From a virus, in the IMG/VR virus record IMGVR_UViG_3300046804_004348, positions 1 to 32,716 of that record: DNA of 32,716 bases; one strand, 5' to 3'. The notes below the pieces were generated by a model. The model was not told where the DNA came from. It worked only from the letters and a program-made list of their open reading frames with translations, and searched no databases. Position numbers and translations under genes: made by a program. Below, piece after piece: positions 9,845-16,435 of this stretch. Numbering within the stretch: the first letter of the stretch is position 1; each line of letters opens with the position of its first letter.

Positions 9845-11032
9845 TTATCTTAGTAAAGGAGGAATACCTGCTCTACTTACTTTACTCCCTAATTTTCTAG
9901 CATTATCTTTAATACTGTTAGGAGTAACATCAACAGTTAATGCTGTTTTAAATCTAGGATCATTTTTTTCTTTTTTACTGGGTATATACCCACTTACTTC
10001 GTTAACGTTGTATGTGGGATCAACCTTTTGACGCTTCATACCTTTAGGTTGATTAGGATCTAATGGGTCAATATCGGTTGTTGTTAACCCTGTTTTTTCT
10101 AAATTTTTAATATACTTGTGTTCCTCATCTTCACTACCAAATGAAAAAATAGTGCTGGGAGGACCTTTACCAAAATCATGTTTACCTAATCCGTCTAAAT
10201 TACTAATATGTTGACCTAACTTATACCAATCATAGACATCACTTACATCCACACGAACCGTGCCTTTAGGCATAGTAGGTTTAAATTCAGGTCCTGGCGG
10301 AGGTCCATTAGGATCATAATCTTCTGGTAAACTAAATTTTTCACTGTGCAATTGATTTAATTTACCATATAACTTAGCTATTATGCCTTTTGATCTTAAT
10401 GCTTTAAACGCTAAATTTTCTGGACCGAATTCACCATGAATATCTAATCCTGCTTGTCTATATTTTTTAATTGTTTTTATTAAAGTTTTAAGTCTTTTTT
10501 CATCATCGTGCTTTAAAGCTAGTTCAGCTAAATGTGCTAATTTATTAAATTTTAATTTGGTTGCAGCCTGATCTAAATTTGAACGATGCTTCTTTGGTAA
10601 TCTTAACCAATTATCATTTATTACTGAATATTCTCCTAAACTAATAACTGGTTGATTTGAATCTTGTACATATAATTCAACGTCATACCCGCCTATTTTT
10701 ATATCGTGTGTATCGTTGTAAATTGTTTTCTTTGCATCAAATAATTCACGGTACATTATGTCATCGTTCATTTTTTTCATATCAACTAAAATATGTAAAT
10801 CAATGTCGCTGTGTTTAGTATATGTGTATGCAGCATTAGAACCTGATAATGTAACATCTTCTATTTCTAAATGTGGGATACCCAAATGATCAATAAAATC
10901 TTCAGCAATCAAAATTAATTGATTCCTTACCTCAGGACGCATCTTATCTCCCAAAAAAATCACTGGATTTAGTTGGTCATGAAAAAATACTGCGTCATGC
11001 AGCTTAAAATTAGCTAATTCCTTAAGGTTCAT
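9845..11032 (-). CDS. Pol-beta-type nucleotidyltransferase, 395 aa
   Basis: The N-terminal domain has the nucleotidyltransferase signature: GSN at residues 64-66, then SDIDLHILVD with metal-ligand aspartates D76 and D78. A third acidic element is YDVELYV (D117/E119). A helical basic segment follows (about 140-210), then a proline-rich linker. The tail resembles a phage C-terminal motif: DPRFKTALTVDV, then SRAGIPPLLR. The substrate is unknown; RNA-end, protein or small-molecule nucleotidylation are all possible. The ATG at 11032 was chosen because the longer frame begins with TTG inside the promoter word just upstream. That choice leaves only four bases between CATAAATA and the ATG. The gene follows a strong terminator and precedes the fibre block, suggesting late expression. 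Confidence 0.75.
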   Translation of the reverse strand: MNLKELANFKLHDAVFFHDQLNPVIFLGDKMRPEVRNQLILIAEDFIDHLGIPHLEIEDVTLSGSNAAYTYTKHSDIDLHILVDMKKMNDDIMYRELFDAKKTIYNDTHDIKIGGYDVELYVQDSNQPVISLGEYSVINDNWLRLPKKHRSNLDQAATKLKFNKLAHLAELALKHDDEKRLKTLIKTIKKYRQAGLDIHGEFGPENLAFKALRSKGIIAKLYGKLNQLHSEKFSLPEDYDPNGPPPGPEFKPTMPKGTVRVDVSDVYDWYKLGQHISNLDGLGKHDFGKGPPSTIFSFGSEDEEHKYIKNLEKTGLTTTDIDPLDPNQPKGMKRQKVDPTYNVNEVSGYIPSKKEKNDPRFKTALTVDVTPNSIKDNARKLGSKVSRAGIPPLLR

Positions 11033-11036
11033 ACAG

Positions 11037-11044
11037 TATTTATG
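11037..11044 (-). promoter_or_regulatory. Late-promoter word CATAAATA
   Basis: CATAAATA on the minus strand lies directly after the intrinsic terminator and four bases before the nucleotidyltransferase ATG. If transcription begins about six bases after the last A, as in T4 late promoters, the mRNA would be leaderless or nearly so. A new promoter straight after a terminator is sensible. Confidence 0.55.
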
Positions 11045-11045
11045 C

Positions 11046-11078
11046 AAAAAGGGCTATAACAGTTTCCTGCTATAGCCC
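11046..11078 (-). terminator. Intrinsic terminator with GAAA tetraloop
   Basis: On the minus strand a 12-bp stem (GGGCTATAGCAG pairing with CTGTTATAGCCC, one G-U pair) closes a GAAA loop and is followed by five T residues. It lies 21 bases after the stop of the glycosyltransferase gene and ends that transcription unit. Confidence 0.9.
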
Positions 11079-11098
11079 TAAGTTTTAATTATTTAAAA

Positions 11099-12028
11099 TT
11101 ACGCTGTTTTTTTGGTTTTCTTGGTGGTTTTTGCTGAACCAACATCTACAGGAGCTGCTTGTTGCTGTGCTTGTTGTGCTGCTAAAGCCTGTTGTTCCTG
11201 AATATACATTGGTCCAATAGTATTCAATAGATGTTGTTGATTTTCCATACAGAATACATATGCACCACTGTGACGTAGTAAAACACGTTTATCGACGTAT
11301 ACTTTTCCACCTAAGTCACGCCAATTTTCACAGAAAGTCCAATCTTCGCTGTAATAGCGATTTTGGCGAACCGCGGTATCAAAATATGTTTTTAGATATT
11401 GATCGTACTTTGGATCAAGTCCAATGTCGTTTTTATACTGCTTAACTGCAGGATGAACATTTAACTTTTCAAATACATGTTTCTTCATAAGTAAGAAACC
11501 TGTACCTGCTTTACTCACTTCTTGTAATCCGTCTGGTCCCTCTTCTGCACCTTCGAATCCATTAACGACCCACTTGATCGGCATAGTCTTCATGGGATAT
11601 AGTCCACCAATAACGTCTTTGTCACGGTTAAGTAGTACTAGTAAATGCCATGGCTCCCAGCCAATGTCAGCATCAACAAAGAATAGATGAGTTGATTCCG
11701 GTTGATCTAAAAATTTTGCAGTAAGTGTATTACGTGCGCGGCTGATTAATGACTCATTAACCATTGTTTCAAGAGTCCAATCAATGCCTAACTGCCTTGC
11801 AGTGTTTGCCCATTTAATAAAACTCATGAAGGTAGATTCTGTTAGCATACCACCATAGCATGGCATAGCAATGTGTACGCGGGTAGTTTTTAAGAAGTCT
11901 ACATTAACTTGTACTTGATTTTGAGCAGGCGCTGCTGGAGCGTCTTGTTCTTGTATTTCTTGAATTGCTTCCTGAACCTGCTCTACAGGAACAGTAGCTT
12001 CTTCTTGTGCTTGTTTTTTCTTAGCCAT
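11099..12028 (-). CDS. GT-A-type glycosyltransferase, 309 aa
   Basis: After a 45-residue Glu/Gln/Ala-rich lead, the core starts VHIAMPCYGGMLTESTF. It contains NESLISRARNTLTAKFL, as in family-2-like glycosyltransferases, and then HLFFVDADIGW with a DxD metal/nucleotide-sugar motif (D119, D121). Further core segments are GGLYPMK, GTGFLLMKK and a later SEDWTFCENWRDLGG, where an acidic residue may serve catalysis. The C-terminus is a Gln/Ala-rich stretch ending in a lysine-rich tail (KTTKKTKKTA). The family transfers a sugar from a nucleotide sugar. The acceptor here could be DNA, a virion protein or a host glycan and cannot be read from sequence. It is the last gene before the GAAA-loop terminator, 51 bases after the adenylyltransferase gene. 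Confidence 0.75.
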   Translation of the reverse strand: MAKKKQAQEEATVPVEQVQEAIQEIQEQDAPAAPAQNQVQVNVDFLKTTRVHIAMPCYGGMLTESTFMSFIKWANTARQLGIDWTLETMVNESLISRARNTLTAKFLDQPESTHLFFVDADIGWEPWHLLVLLNRDKDVIGGLYPMKTMPIKWVVNGFEGAEEGPDGLQEVSKAGTGFLLMKKHVFEKLNVHPAVKQYKNDIGLDPKYDQYLKTYFDTAVRQNRYYSEDWTFCENWRDLGGKVYVDKRVLLRHSGAYVFCMENQQHLLNTIGPMYIQEQQALAAQQAQQQAAPVDVGSAKTTKKTKKTA

Positions 12029-12052
12029 TTTATCCTCATGAAAATGTAATAT

Positions 12053-12060
12053 TATTTACA
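12053..12060 (-). promoter_or_regulatory. Weak possible late promoter TGTAAATA
   Basis: TGTAAATA on the minus strand lies 24 bases before the glycosyltransferase ATG, the same spacing as clearer sites elsewhere. It differs from GATAAATA at two positions, so it is only a candidate. Confidence 0.25.
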
Positions 12061-12079
12061 CGTTTATAGAACGGTTAAA

Positions 12080-13357
12080 TTATTTTTCGTCTATATAATC
12101 TGTATTATTTGCTTGTTCAGGGAAAACTTGTTTATAAAGATCGGTTAATTCCTCGTCACTAGCTAAGCTTAAATCGCTTACATCATAATCAGTCGCTTTT
12201 GCTAAACGATGGATCATTGTCTTACGCATACCGTAATCCATTGAATGACGCTTAGAGAGATTAAATGGTTCTTCTGCTTCCGACACACCTTCATTTTTCT
12301 TTCTTCCCGCACAGTGAGCCTTTTGGCTAAAACCTTTTGGATGACTACAATCAATGCTACGCTTGTATTTTTTACTCCACTTTTCATCTAACTGTTCTTC
12401 ATCTTCATTATCTTCGTAACTTTCAAGTTGATCCATAGCACCCTTAAAACCGTCAATTTCAAAGAATGATCTCATTGTTCTATTGTCAATTATACAAGTA
12501 GGTATATCATCTTCCATAGCCCATTCAATTGCTTCTTTTTCTGCCTCGTCTAAATCACCGGTTGTTAATATTGCCCGTCTTGTTTCTAAATTAAAAACTG
12601 TATAACGATCTTCCTTTCGTCCATATTCTGTTAATGACTCTTTTAATAATTTTAATACTTTTAATTTTTGTTGTGCATTTGCTTCTTTAAGCATTGGGCG
12701 AACACGCTGAATGAATTCTTTTATTTTTGCTTTTTTAGTTGCTGGTTTAAACTGACCCATACGTTGACTTGCTTTCTGCATTAATGCTAACACTTCTTTA
12801 TCGCTAAGTGCGTCTGGCATAGCATCTCGCCACACTGCAAACTTTTGTTCATCACTTGCGTTCGGATCTTTAAGAATTTCACGCATTGGAGTTGCCCTTG
12901 GCCCCTCCTCACTTTGTGCTGCATCATCAACGTCTTGGCGTTTTATAACACTAAGATTTTCTAATCCTAATGTTTTATAAACTATATTACCTGCTTTATC
13001 TTGCCCAACCAAATATTGAAACGCTTTAACTTGATCAGCTCCAACTACTAACACTGCATTCTTGTAACCTAATTCAGCAAGTGTTCTCATTAGTCTATTG
13101 ATATCGGGTATATCGTCTGTTGCACTTTGAAATATGTTTGCATGTTTAGGAAAAACTTTCTTATAGATATATAATTTTTCTTCTGGATATAATGGATCGT
13201 CTGCACCAACTGTTCTACTAACAAAGAAATATGGATCAGCTCCCATATTCTGTGCTTGAATAATTACTGCTCTAGCCAATAGCATGTGACCTTTGTGACC
13301 CATACCACGACCCCATCCTACTACCGCTGTATCACTTTTTCCTGTACGTTGTATCAT
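12080..13357 (-). CDS. HxGH nucleotidylyltransferase (NMN/FMN adenylyltransferase-like) with C-terminal tag, 425 aa
   Basis: The first 150 residues follow the cytidylyltransferase-like Rossmann pattern. Strand one runs into GRGMGHKGHMLLAR with the HxGH motif at 21-24. Then come DPYFFVSRTVGADDPLYPEEK, FPKHANIF and VLVVGADQVKAF, and a GPRATPMREIL segment where the family's ISxxxxR motif is expected. Such enzymes condense ATP or CTP with a phosphorylated partner; NMN and pantetheine phosphate are typical. The substrate here is unproven. A charged helical middle leads to a C-terminal CSHPKGFSQKAHCAGRKK motif with closely spaced Cys and His, which I associate with several marine phage proteins. 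ATG 13357 was chosen over an in-frame TTG at 13375 because it overlaps the previous stop as ATGA. Confidence 0.7.
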   Translation of the reverse strand: MIQRTGKSDTAVVGWGRGMGHKGHMLLARAVIIQAQNMGADPYFFVSRTVGADDPLYPEEKLYIYKKVFPKHANIFQSATDDIPDINRLMRTLAELGYKNAVLVVGADQVKAFQYLVGQDKAGNIVYKTLGLENLSVIKRQDVDDAAQSEEGPRATPMREILKDPNASDEQKFAVWRDAMPDALSDKEVLALMQKASQRMGQFKPATKKAKIKEFIQRVRPMLKEANAQQKLKVLKLLKESLTEYGRKEDRYTVFNLETRRAILTTGDLDEAEKEAIEWAMEDDIPTCIIDNRTMRSFFEIDGFKGAMDQLESYEDNEDEEQLDEKWSKKYKRSIDCSHPKGFSQKAHCAGRKKNEGVSEAEEPFNLSKRHSMDYGMRKTMIHRLAKATDYDVSDLSLASDEELTDLYKQVFPEQANNTDYIDEK

Positions 13358-14502
13358 AATTTTCTCGGTTGCCAATTAAGTTGATCTATTAATTTTAGAA
13401 ACTGTCCGGGTAATGCATACTTAAAATTAATTTCAGGATGTGCTTGTGCGTATCCTTCTGGTTTGGTTTGCATAATACCACCATGTAGTCCTAAACTTAA
13501 TGATTTAATCACTTTCATTTTTTCATTAGTTATGGCTTCTACTGCGCCTAGCGTTGCTTTAAGTCCTTCAGGATCAGATAATAATGTTTGTGCTTTTTTT
13601 GCACTTAAATTTTGTTGTGCCCAAGCAGGAAAATCTTTTAATAATCCTGATGTACGCAAATGTTGATTTAAATAGTTATACAATTCCCCACCTGGATTAT
13701 TCATACCAGGCTTTGGACTTAAGAAATTATCTATTTTTTGTGAATTAGCTTGAATAAATCTACTTAAGTTTTCTAGTCCTAATTTATCTACACCAGGTAA
13801 TTCTTCTGCATATGTAGTACCTTGTACAATAGTATCTTTAGTTGATAATTGTTCTGCATTGGGTAATCTGCTTTCTTCATTACTTCCTATCTTATCATAA
13901 TAACCAGTTGCAGCAATCATTACTTTTGCAGTTGAAATTCTTTGCCCCAATTGACTGTCGATAGGAACATGAAACGTAGTTATATTAGGTTTAAAATCAT
14001 ATGTGTTTGTCCGTTTATTTACTACTGGCATCGCACTTTGACCGTCTGGTTTTGTGCCAGGATAAAATAGTAAACCACCTTCTAAGAAGCCACGTTTAGG
14101 ACTTGCTTGTTCTAAATAAGGCCATAAACTTGCGAATTGTTTTGCAAATTGCATACGACTAGCATCAGCTTCGCCGCCTGTACCTAATATAAATTTCATA
14201 ACATCATCAGGACTTTTTGTTAGAGTAGAAGCTCCTGCTTTTGTTTGCATAGTACCTGATTTCAAGTATTGCCATGCATTTTTTGGTATCATATAAAAAG
14301 TACCACTCTCATCTCTACCCCAATACACAACAGGCATGCCATCCCACTTTAATTCAATGGAGCCATAGTTATCAACCATGTCGTCCAATCGTTCTATGGC
14401 GTGCATAGCGCCATGACTACCGTTAGCTATTACTAGGTCCTCAATATGTTGATATTTACGACCTACTTGGCCTGCTGCCTCTAGTAATGCAGTTATTCTC
14501 AT
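13354..14502 (-). CDS. DUF6267-like protein with ligase-type KWDG motif, 382 aa
   Basis: I recognise the pattern of a conserved T4-like phage family (DUF6267 by memory). Its landmarks are HIEDLVIANGSHGAMHAIE near the start, then IELKWDGMPVVYWG (K52-W-D-G), RGFLEGGLLFYPG (E141) and FKPNITTFHVP (170-180). KxDG followed by an EGG element and a later FKPN..T segment is the layout expected of ATP-dependent nucleotidyltransferases: K as adenylation site, then motif III/IV. No ligase activity is established, so this is an inference. The ATG at 14502 overlaps the previous stop as ATGA; the longer frame to 14532 lacks such support. It lies between two other nucleotidyltransferase-type genes, with an ATGA overlap at both ends. 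Confidence 0.62.
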   Translation of the reverse strand: MRITALLEAAGQVGRKYQHIEDLVIANGSHGAMHAIERLDDMVDNYGSIELKWDGMPVVYWGRDESGTFYMIPKNAWQYLKSGTMQTKAGASTLTKSPDDVMKFILGTGGEADASRMQFAKQFASLWPYLEQASPKRGFLEGGLLFYPGTKPDGQSAMPVVNKRTNTYDFKPNITTFHVPIDSQLGQRISTAKVMIAATGYYDKIGSNEESRLPNAEQLSTKDTIVQGTTYAEELPGVDKLGLENLSRFIQANSQKIDNFLSPKPGMNNPGGELYNYLNQHLRTSGLLKDFPAWAQQNLSAKKAQTLLSDPEGLKATLGAVEAITNEKMKVIKSLSLGLHGGIMQTKPEGYAQAHPEINFKYALPGQFLKLIDQLNWQPRKL

Positions 14503-15236
14503 TTTAATAAATCCATTGTACGACGGAACCAACTACGTACATCTTCATTTAATTCTATGTTTGGTGCCCATTTATCTTTAATAGCATTAAATTTTTCTGG
14601 ATTACTTCTTAATGCCATTAAAATTGAATGCACACTTCCCATATCTTCTGCAGTTGCTTGAGGTCCAATAATTATTTTTGCAATTTGATCTTTGTTACTT
14701 GTAATCAATTCCTTAGTTTCGCGGTCTACTAATCCTTTATATGGACTCATCATCAAACTAGGATGATCAGGTAATGAACTCATGTTAGTTAAATCAGCCC
14801 ATATACCATGTAGTGTTCCGCCCTTCATAGTTGGATCTTTACTATAATCGTGACTGTGTAATGGAACAACATCTCTTGCATTTTCTACAGCCATAATATC
14901 AACTTGTGTTACATTACCATCTTCACCAGTGGGTATACCTACATGTACACTAACTCCAGTACGGGCAGCAAAATATCCGTTTTCTTTAAAGTAATTTTCT
15001 AACCCTTGTCTAGCAGTTTTTAAATCTTTTACTGGAAATACTTTCATCAACTCTGCTGCATCAATCAGTACATCCATATCACTGCTGACATCTTTTTTAC
15101 CTGCACTGCCTATAGGATATGCAGTAATACCTTTAGGCATTATTCCTTGCAGATTTTTAACTACAGTCTGCACATTTTTACGTGTTATTGGTTTAGCGTC
15201 AGGGACAACGTTGCCACCTTCTGAAATTATTGACAT
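14499..15236 (-). CDS. Pol-beta-type nucleotidyltransferase, 245 aa
   Basis: The fold signature is clear: PIGSAGKKDVSSDMDVLID carries GS (43-44) and DxD (D53, D55). The third carboxylate is in VTQVDIMAVE (D113). Residues 115-245 are less typical, with HSHDYSKDPTMKGGTLHGIW and a helical end. The family transfers NMP to a hydroxyl group on RNA, protein or a small molecule. The substrate is not readable here. It is the second enzyme of this fold in the window, but sequence similarity to the 395-aa one seems confined to the motif. It starts in a one-base TAATG overlap with the 112-aa gene and ends in an ATGA overlap with the KWDG ligase-like gene, so the three are very likely co-translated. Confidence 0.74.
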   Translation of the reverse strand: MSIISEGGNVVPDAKPITRKNVQTVVKNLQGIMPKGITAYPIGSAGKKDVSSDMDVLIDAAELMKVFPVKDLKTARQGLENYFKENGYFAARTGVSVHVGIPTGEDGNVTQVDIMAVENARDVVPLHSHDYSKDPTMKGGTLHGIWADLTNMSSLPDHPSLMMSPYKGLVDRETKELITSNKDQIAKIIIGPQATAEDMGSVHSILMALRSNPEKFNAIKDKWAPNIELNEDVRSWFRRTMDLLK

Positions 15237-15574
15237 TAGTAACTTACCTTTACTGATTGGATAACTCCGTTAGTGAAATTGGTAATGTTTACCCTAAGCC
15301 AAACAAAGTTACCTGATAAATTATAAAAACCTAATTCTGTAGTTGAACTAGGACTGAGTGTGTAAACATTAAACCAATCATTATTGTTTGGATTCTCTGA
15401 TAAGCTTGCTTGTATAACTATGGTTGCAGATACATTTGTCAAATTCCATGTCAGAGTTTGTAGGTCGCTTTTGCCTAAATAATAGCTGGCTGCGGGCTGT
15501 TTTTCCCCTATAATATTTGGTCCTAATCCAAAAGGAGTTTGAGACAATAAGATGAGTGTGGTGGCCTGTGACAT
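15236..15574 (-). CDS. Small beta-rich probable virion protein, 112 aa
   Basis: Not recognised as a named family. The sequence is beta-rich with alternating hydrophobic residues, such as SATIVIQASLSENP, DWFNVYTLSP and NFVWLRVNITNF, and it has no charge clusters or membrane segments. This looks like a small jelly-roll or carbohydrate-binding-like module of a structural protein. It sits between the 55-aa gene and the nucleotidyltransferase, with TAATG overlaps on both sides, downstream of a GATAAATA promoter. A virion role is inferred from the late-type promoter and composition only. Confidence 0.55.
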   Translation of the reverse strand: MSQATTLILLSQTPFGLGPNIIGEKQPAASYYLGKSDLQTLTWNLTNVSATIVIQASLSENPNNNDWFNVYTLSPSSTTELGFYNLSGNFVWLRVNITNFTNGVIQSVKVSY

Positions 15575-15741
15575 TATGCTTGCATCACTTCCACAACAAC
15601 AGAGTTGCCGACTAATTCTTGAACTACTTGCTCTAACGCTGCTTGTACCTCAGAGCTAGCGATTCCGGATTCTACCGTATCACTGTCCTTGACAATCTTG
15701 CTTAATTTAATAACTAGTACATCTTCTACGATTTTTGCCAT
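15574..15741 (-). CDS. Conserved-looking 55-aa phage protein
   Basis: The frame runs from ATG 15741 to TAA 15574 and encodes a 55-residue protein beginning MAKIVEDVLVIKLSKIVKDS and ending VVVEVMQA. Evidence for a real gene: the stop overlaps the next ATG as TAATG, the start lies 22 bases after a GATAAATA word, and the sequence has an amphipathic helix (SSEVQAALEQVVQELVG) between two strands. I recall very similar small proteins in marine T4-like phages but no function. It probably leads the late enzyme cassette. Confidence 0.7.
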   Translation of the reverse strand: MAKIVEDVLVIKLSKIVKDSDTVESGIASSEVQAALEQVVQELVGNSVVVEVMQA

Positions 15742-15743
15742 GG

Positions 15744-15769
15744 TAAATACTCCATTAATAGAGTATTTA
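15744..15769. repeat. 9-bp inverted repeat overlapping the promoter of the 55-aa gene
   Basis: TAAATACTC at 15744-15752 is repeated exactly inverted (GAGTATTTA) at 15761-15769, with an 8-base spacer. The distal arm overlaps the GATAAATA word and the proximal arm abuts the ATG. It could be an operator, or a hairpin that hides the ribosome site in the leader. Confidence 0.7.
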
Positions 15770-15771
15770 TC
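15764..15771 (-). promoter_or_regulatory. Late promoter GATAAATA
   Basis: GATAAATA on the minus strand, 22 bases before the ATG of the 55-aa gene and between two transcription units. It has the same word and nearly the same spacing as the site before the 697-aa fibre gene. Confidence 0.68.
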
Positions 15772-15778
15772 AAAAAAG

Positions 15779-16435
15779 CTATCGCTGTTCTACTTTATAG
15801 GTTTTCCCTAAATAATTGCCAAAATTAAGAGAAAGTATGGATAAAAAGGATTCATCGTCATAATCTATGAAAAAACAAGCTTCCAAATAACGCTGTCTCC
15901 AAGTATAACTGTTTTTAAGTTCAAGCCATTTTTGTAAACTGGGTGTTGGGAAGGCTGAATTTTTATATTGCTTAAGGAATTGTTCTACCTCCCTATTAAA
16001 TCCCTCTGGCACTGTCTTACTACGAAAGTATGTTCTATATTTGTGTTTTGGATTATATCGTAATAATACCCCAACCGTACCTTCTACTTCAACCTCAGTA
16101 TAATCTACTTGAGTTTGAGATAGTTCTTCAATTGATTGTACTACCTTTAAATCATTACTGTAAACACTTACGCAATTATAGTCAACTCTTACTGTCGATT
16201 GTGATTCATTAACAGTATTACGCCAGTTCATAAGTTTTAATAAAAAATCCTTATTGATACCTGATCCATAAAAACTTGATCTACCATAGCTTTCACGTAG
16301 AGCAATAGCCTTGTCTAAATCTTTTTCAGTTTTTGCGTACCTAATTAGGTTGCAATCTGGATATGATAATGACGATTTATATTTGTATTTGTCGTAGTAT
16401 AACCTTGATTTTGTTACTTTTTTAAATTTATTCAA
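15779..16435 (-). CDS. Conserved T4-like phage protein of unknown function, 218 aa
   Basis: Function not recognised. The protein is rich in Tyr, Lys and Arg, and its middle reads MNWRNTVNESQSTVRVDYN, then VSVYSNDLKVVQSIEEL and KHKYRTYFRSKTVP. It ends FFIDYDDESFLSILSL and YLGKTYKVEQR. I associate this pattern with a family common in marine T4-like phages. There is no membrane segment. The start is TTG at 16435, overlapping the end of the clpA-like gene by 8 bases, with GGAG nine bases upstream. No ATG is available nearby. As the third gene of the dnaJ-clpA operon it may be an adaptor or substrate of the chaperone machine; that is only context. Confidence 0.65.
   Translation of the reverse strand: MNKFKKVTKSRLYYDKYKYKSSLSYPDCNLIRYAKTEKDLDKAIALRESYGRSSFYGSGINKDFLLKLMNWRNTVNESQSTVRVDYNCVSVYSNDLKVVQSIEELSQTQVDYTEVEVEGTVGVLLRYNPKHKYRTYFRSKTVPEGFNREVEQFLKQYKNSAFPTPSLQKWLELKNSYTWRQRYLEACFFIDYDDESFLSILSLNFGNYLGKTYKVEQR

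Noticed and set aside
11033-11047. TTG start at 11047 for the 395-aa nucleotidyltransferase
   Set aside because: It would put the promoter word CATAAATA inside the coding region, directly against the terminator. The ATG at 11032 is the better choice.
14502-14532. Longer start for the KWDG ligase-like gene
   Set aside because: The extra ten codons overlap the previous gene by 34 bases. The ATG at 14502 forms a standard ATGA overlap and gives the family-like N-terminus.
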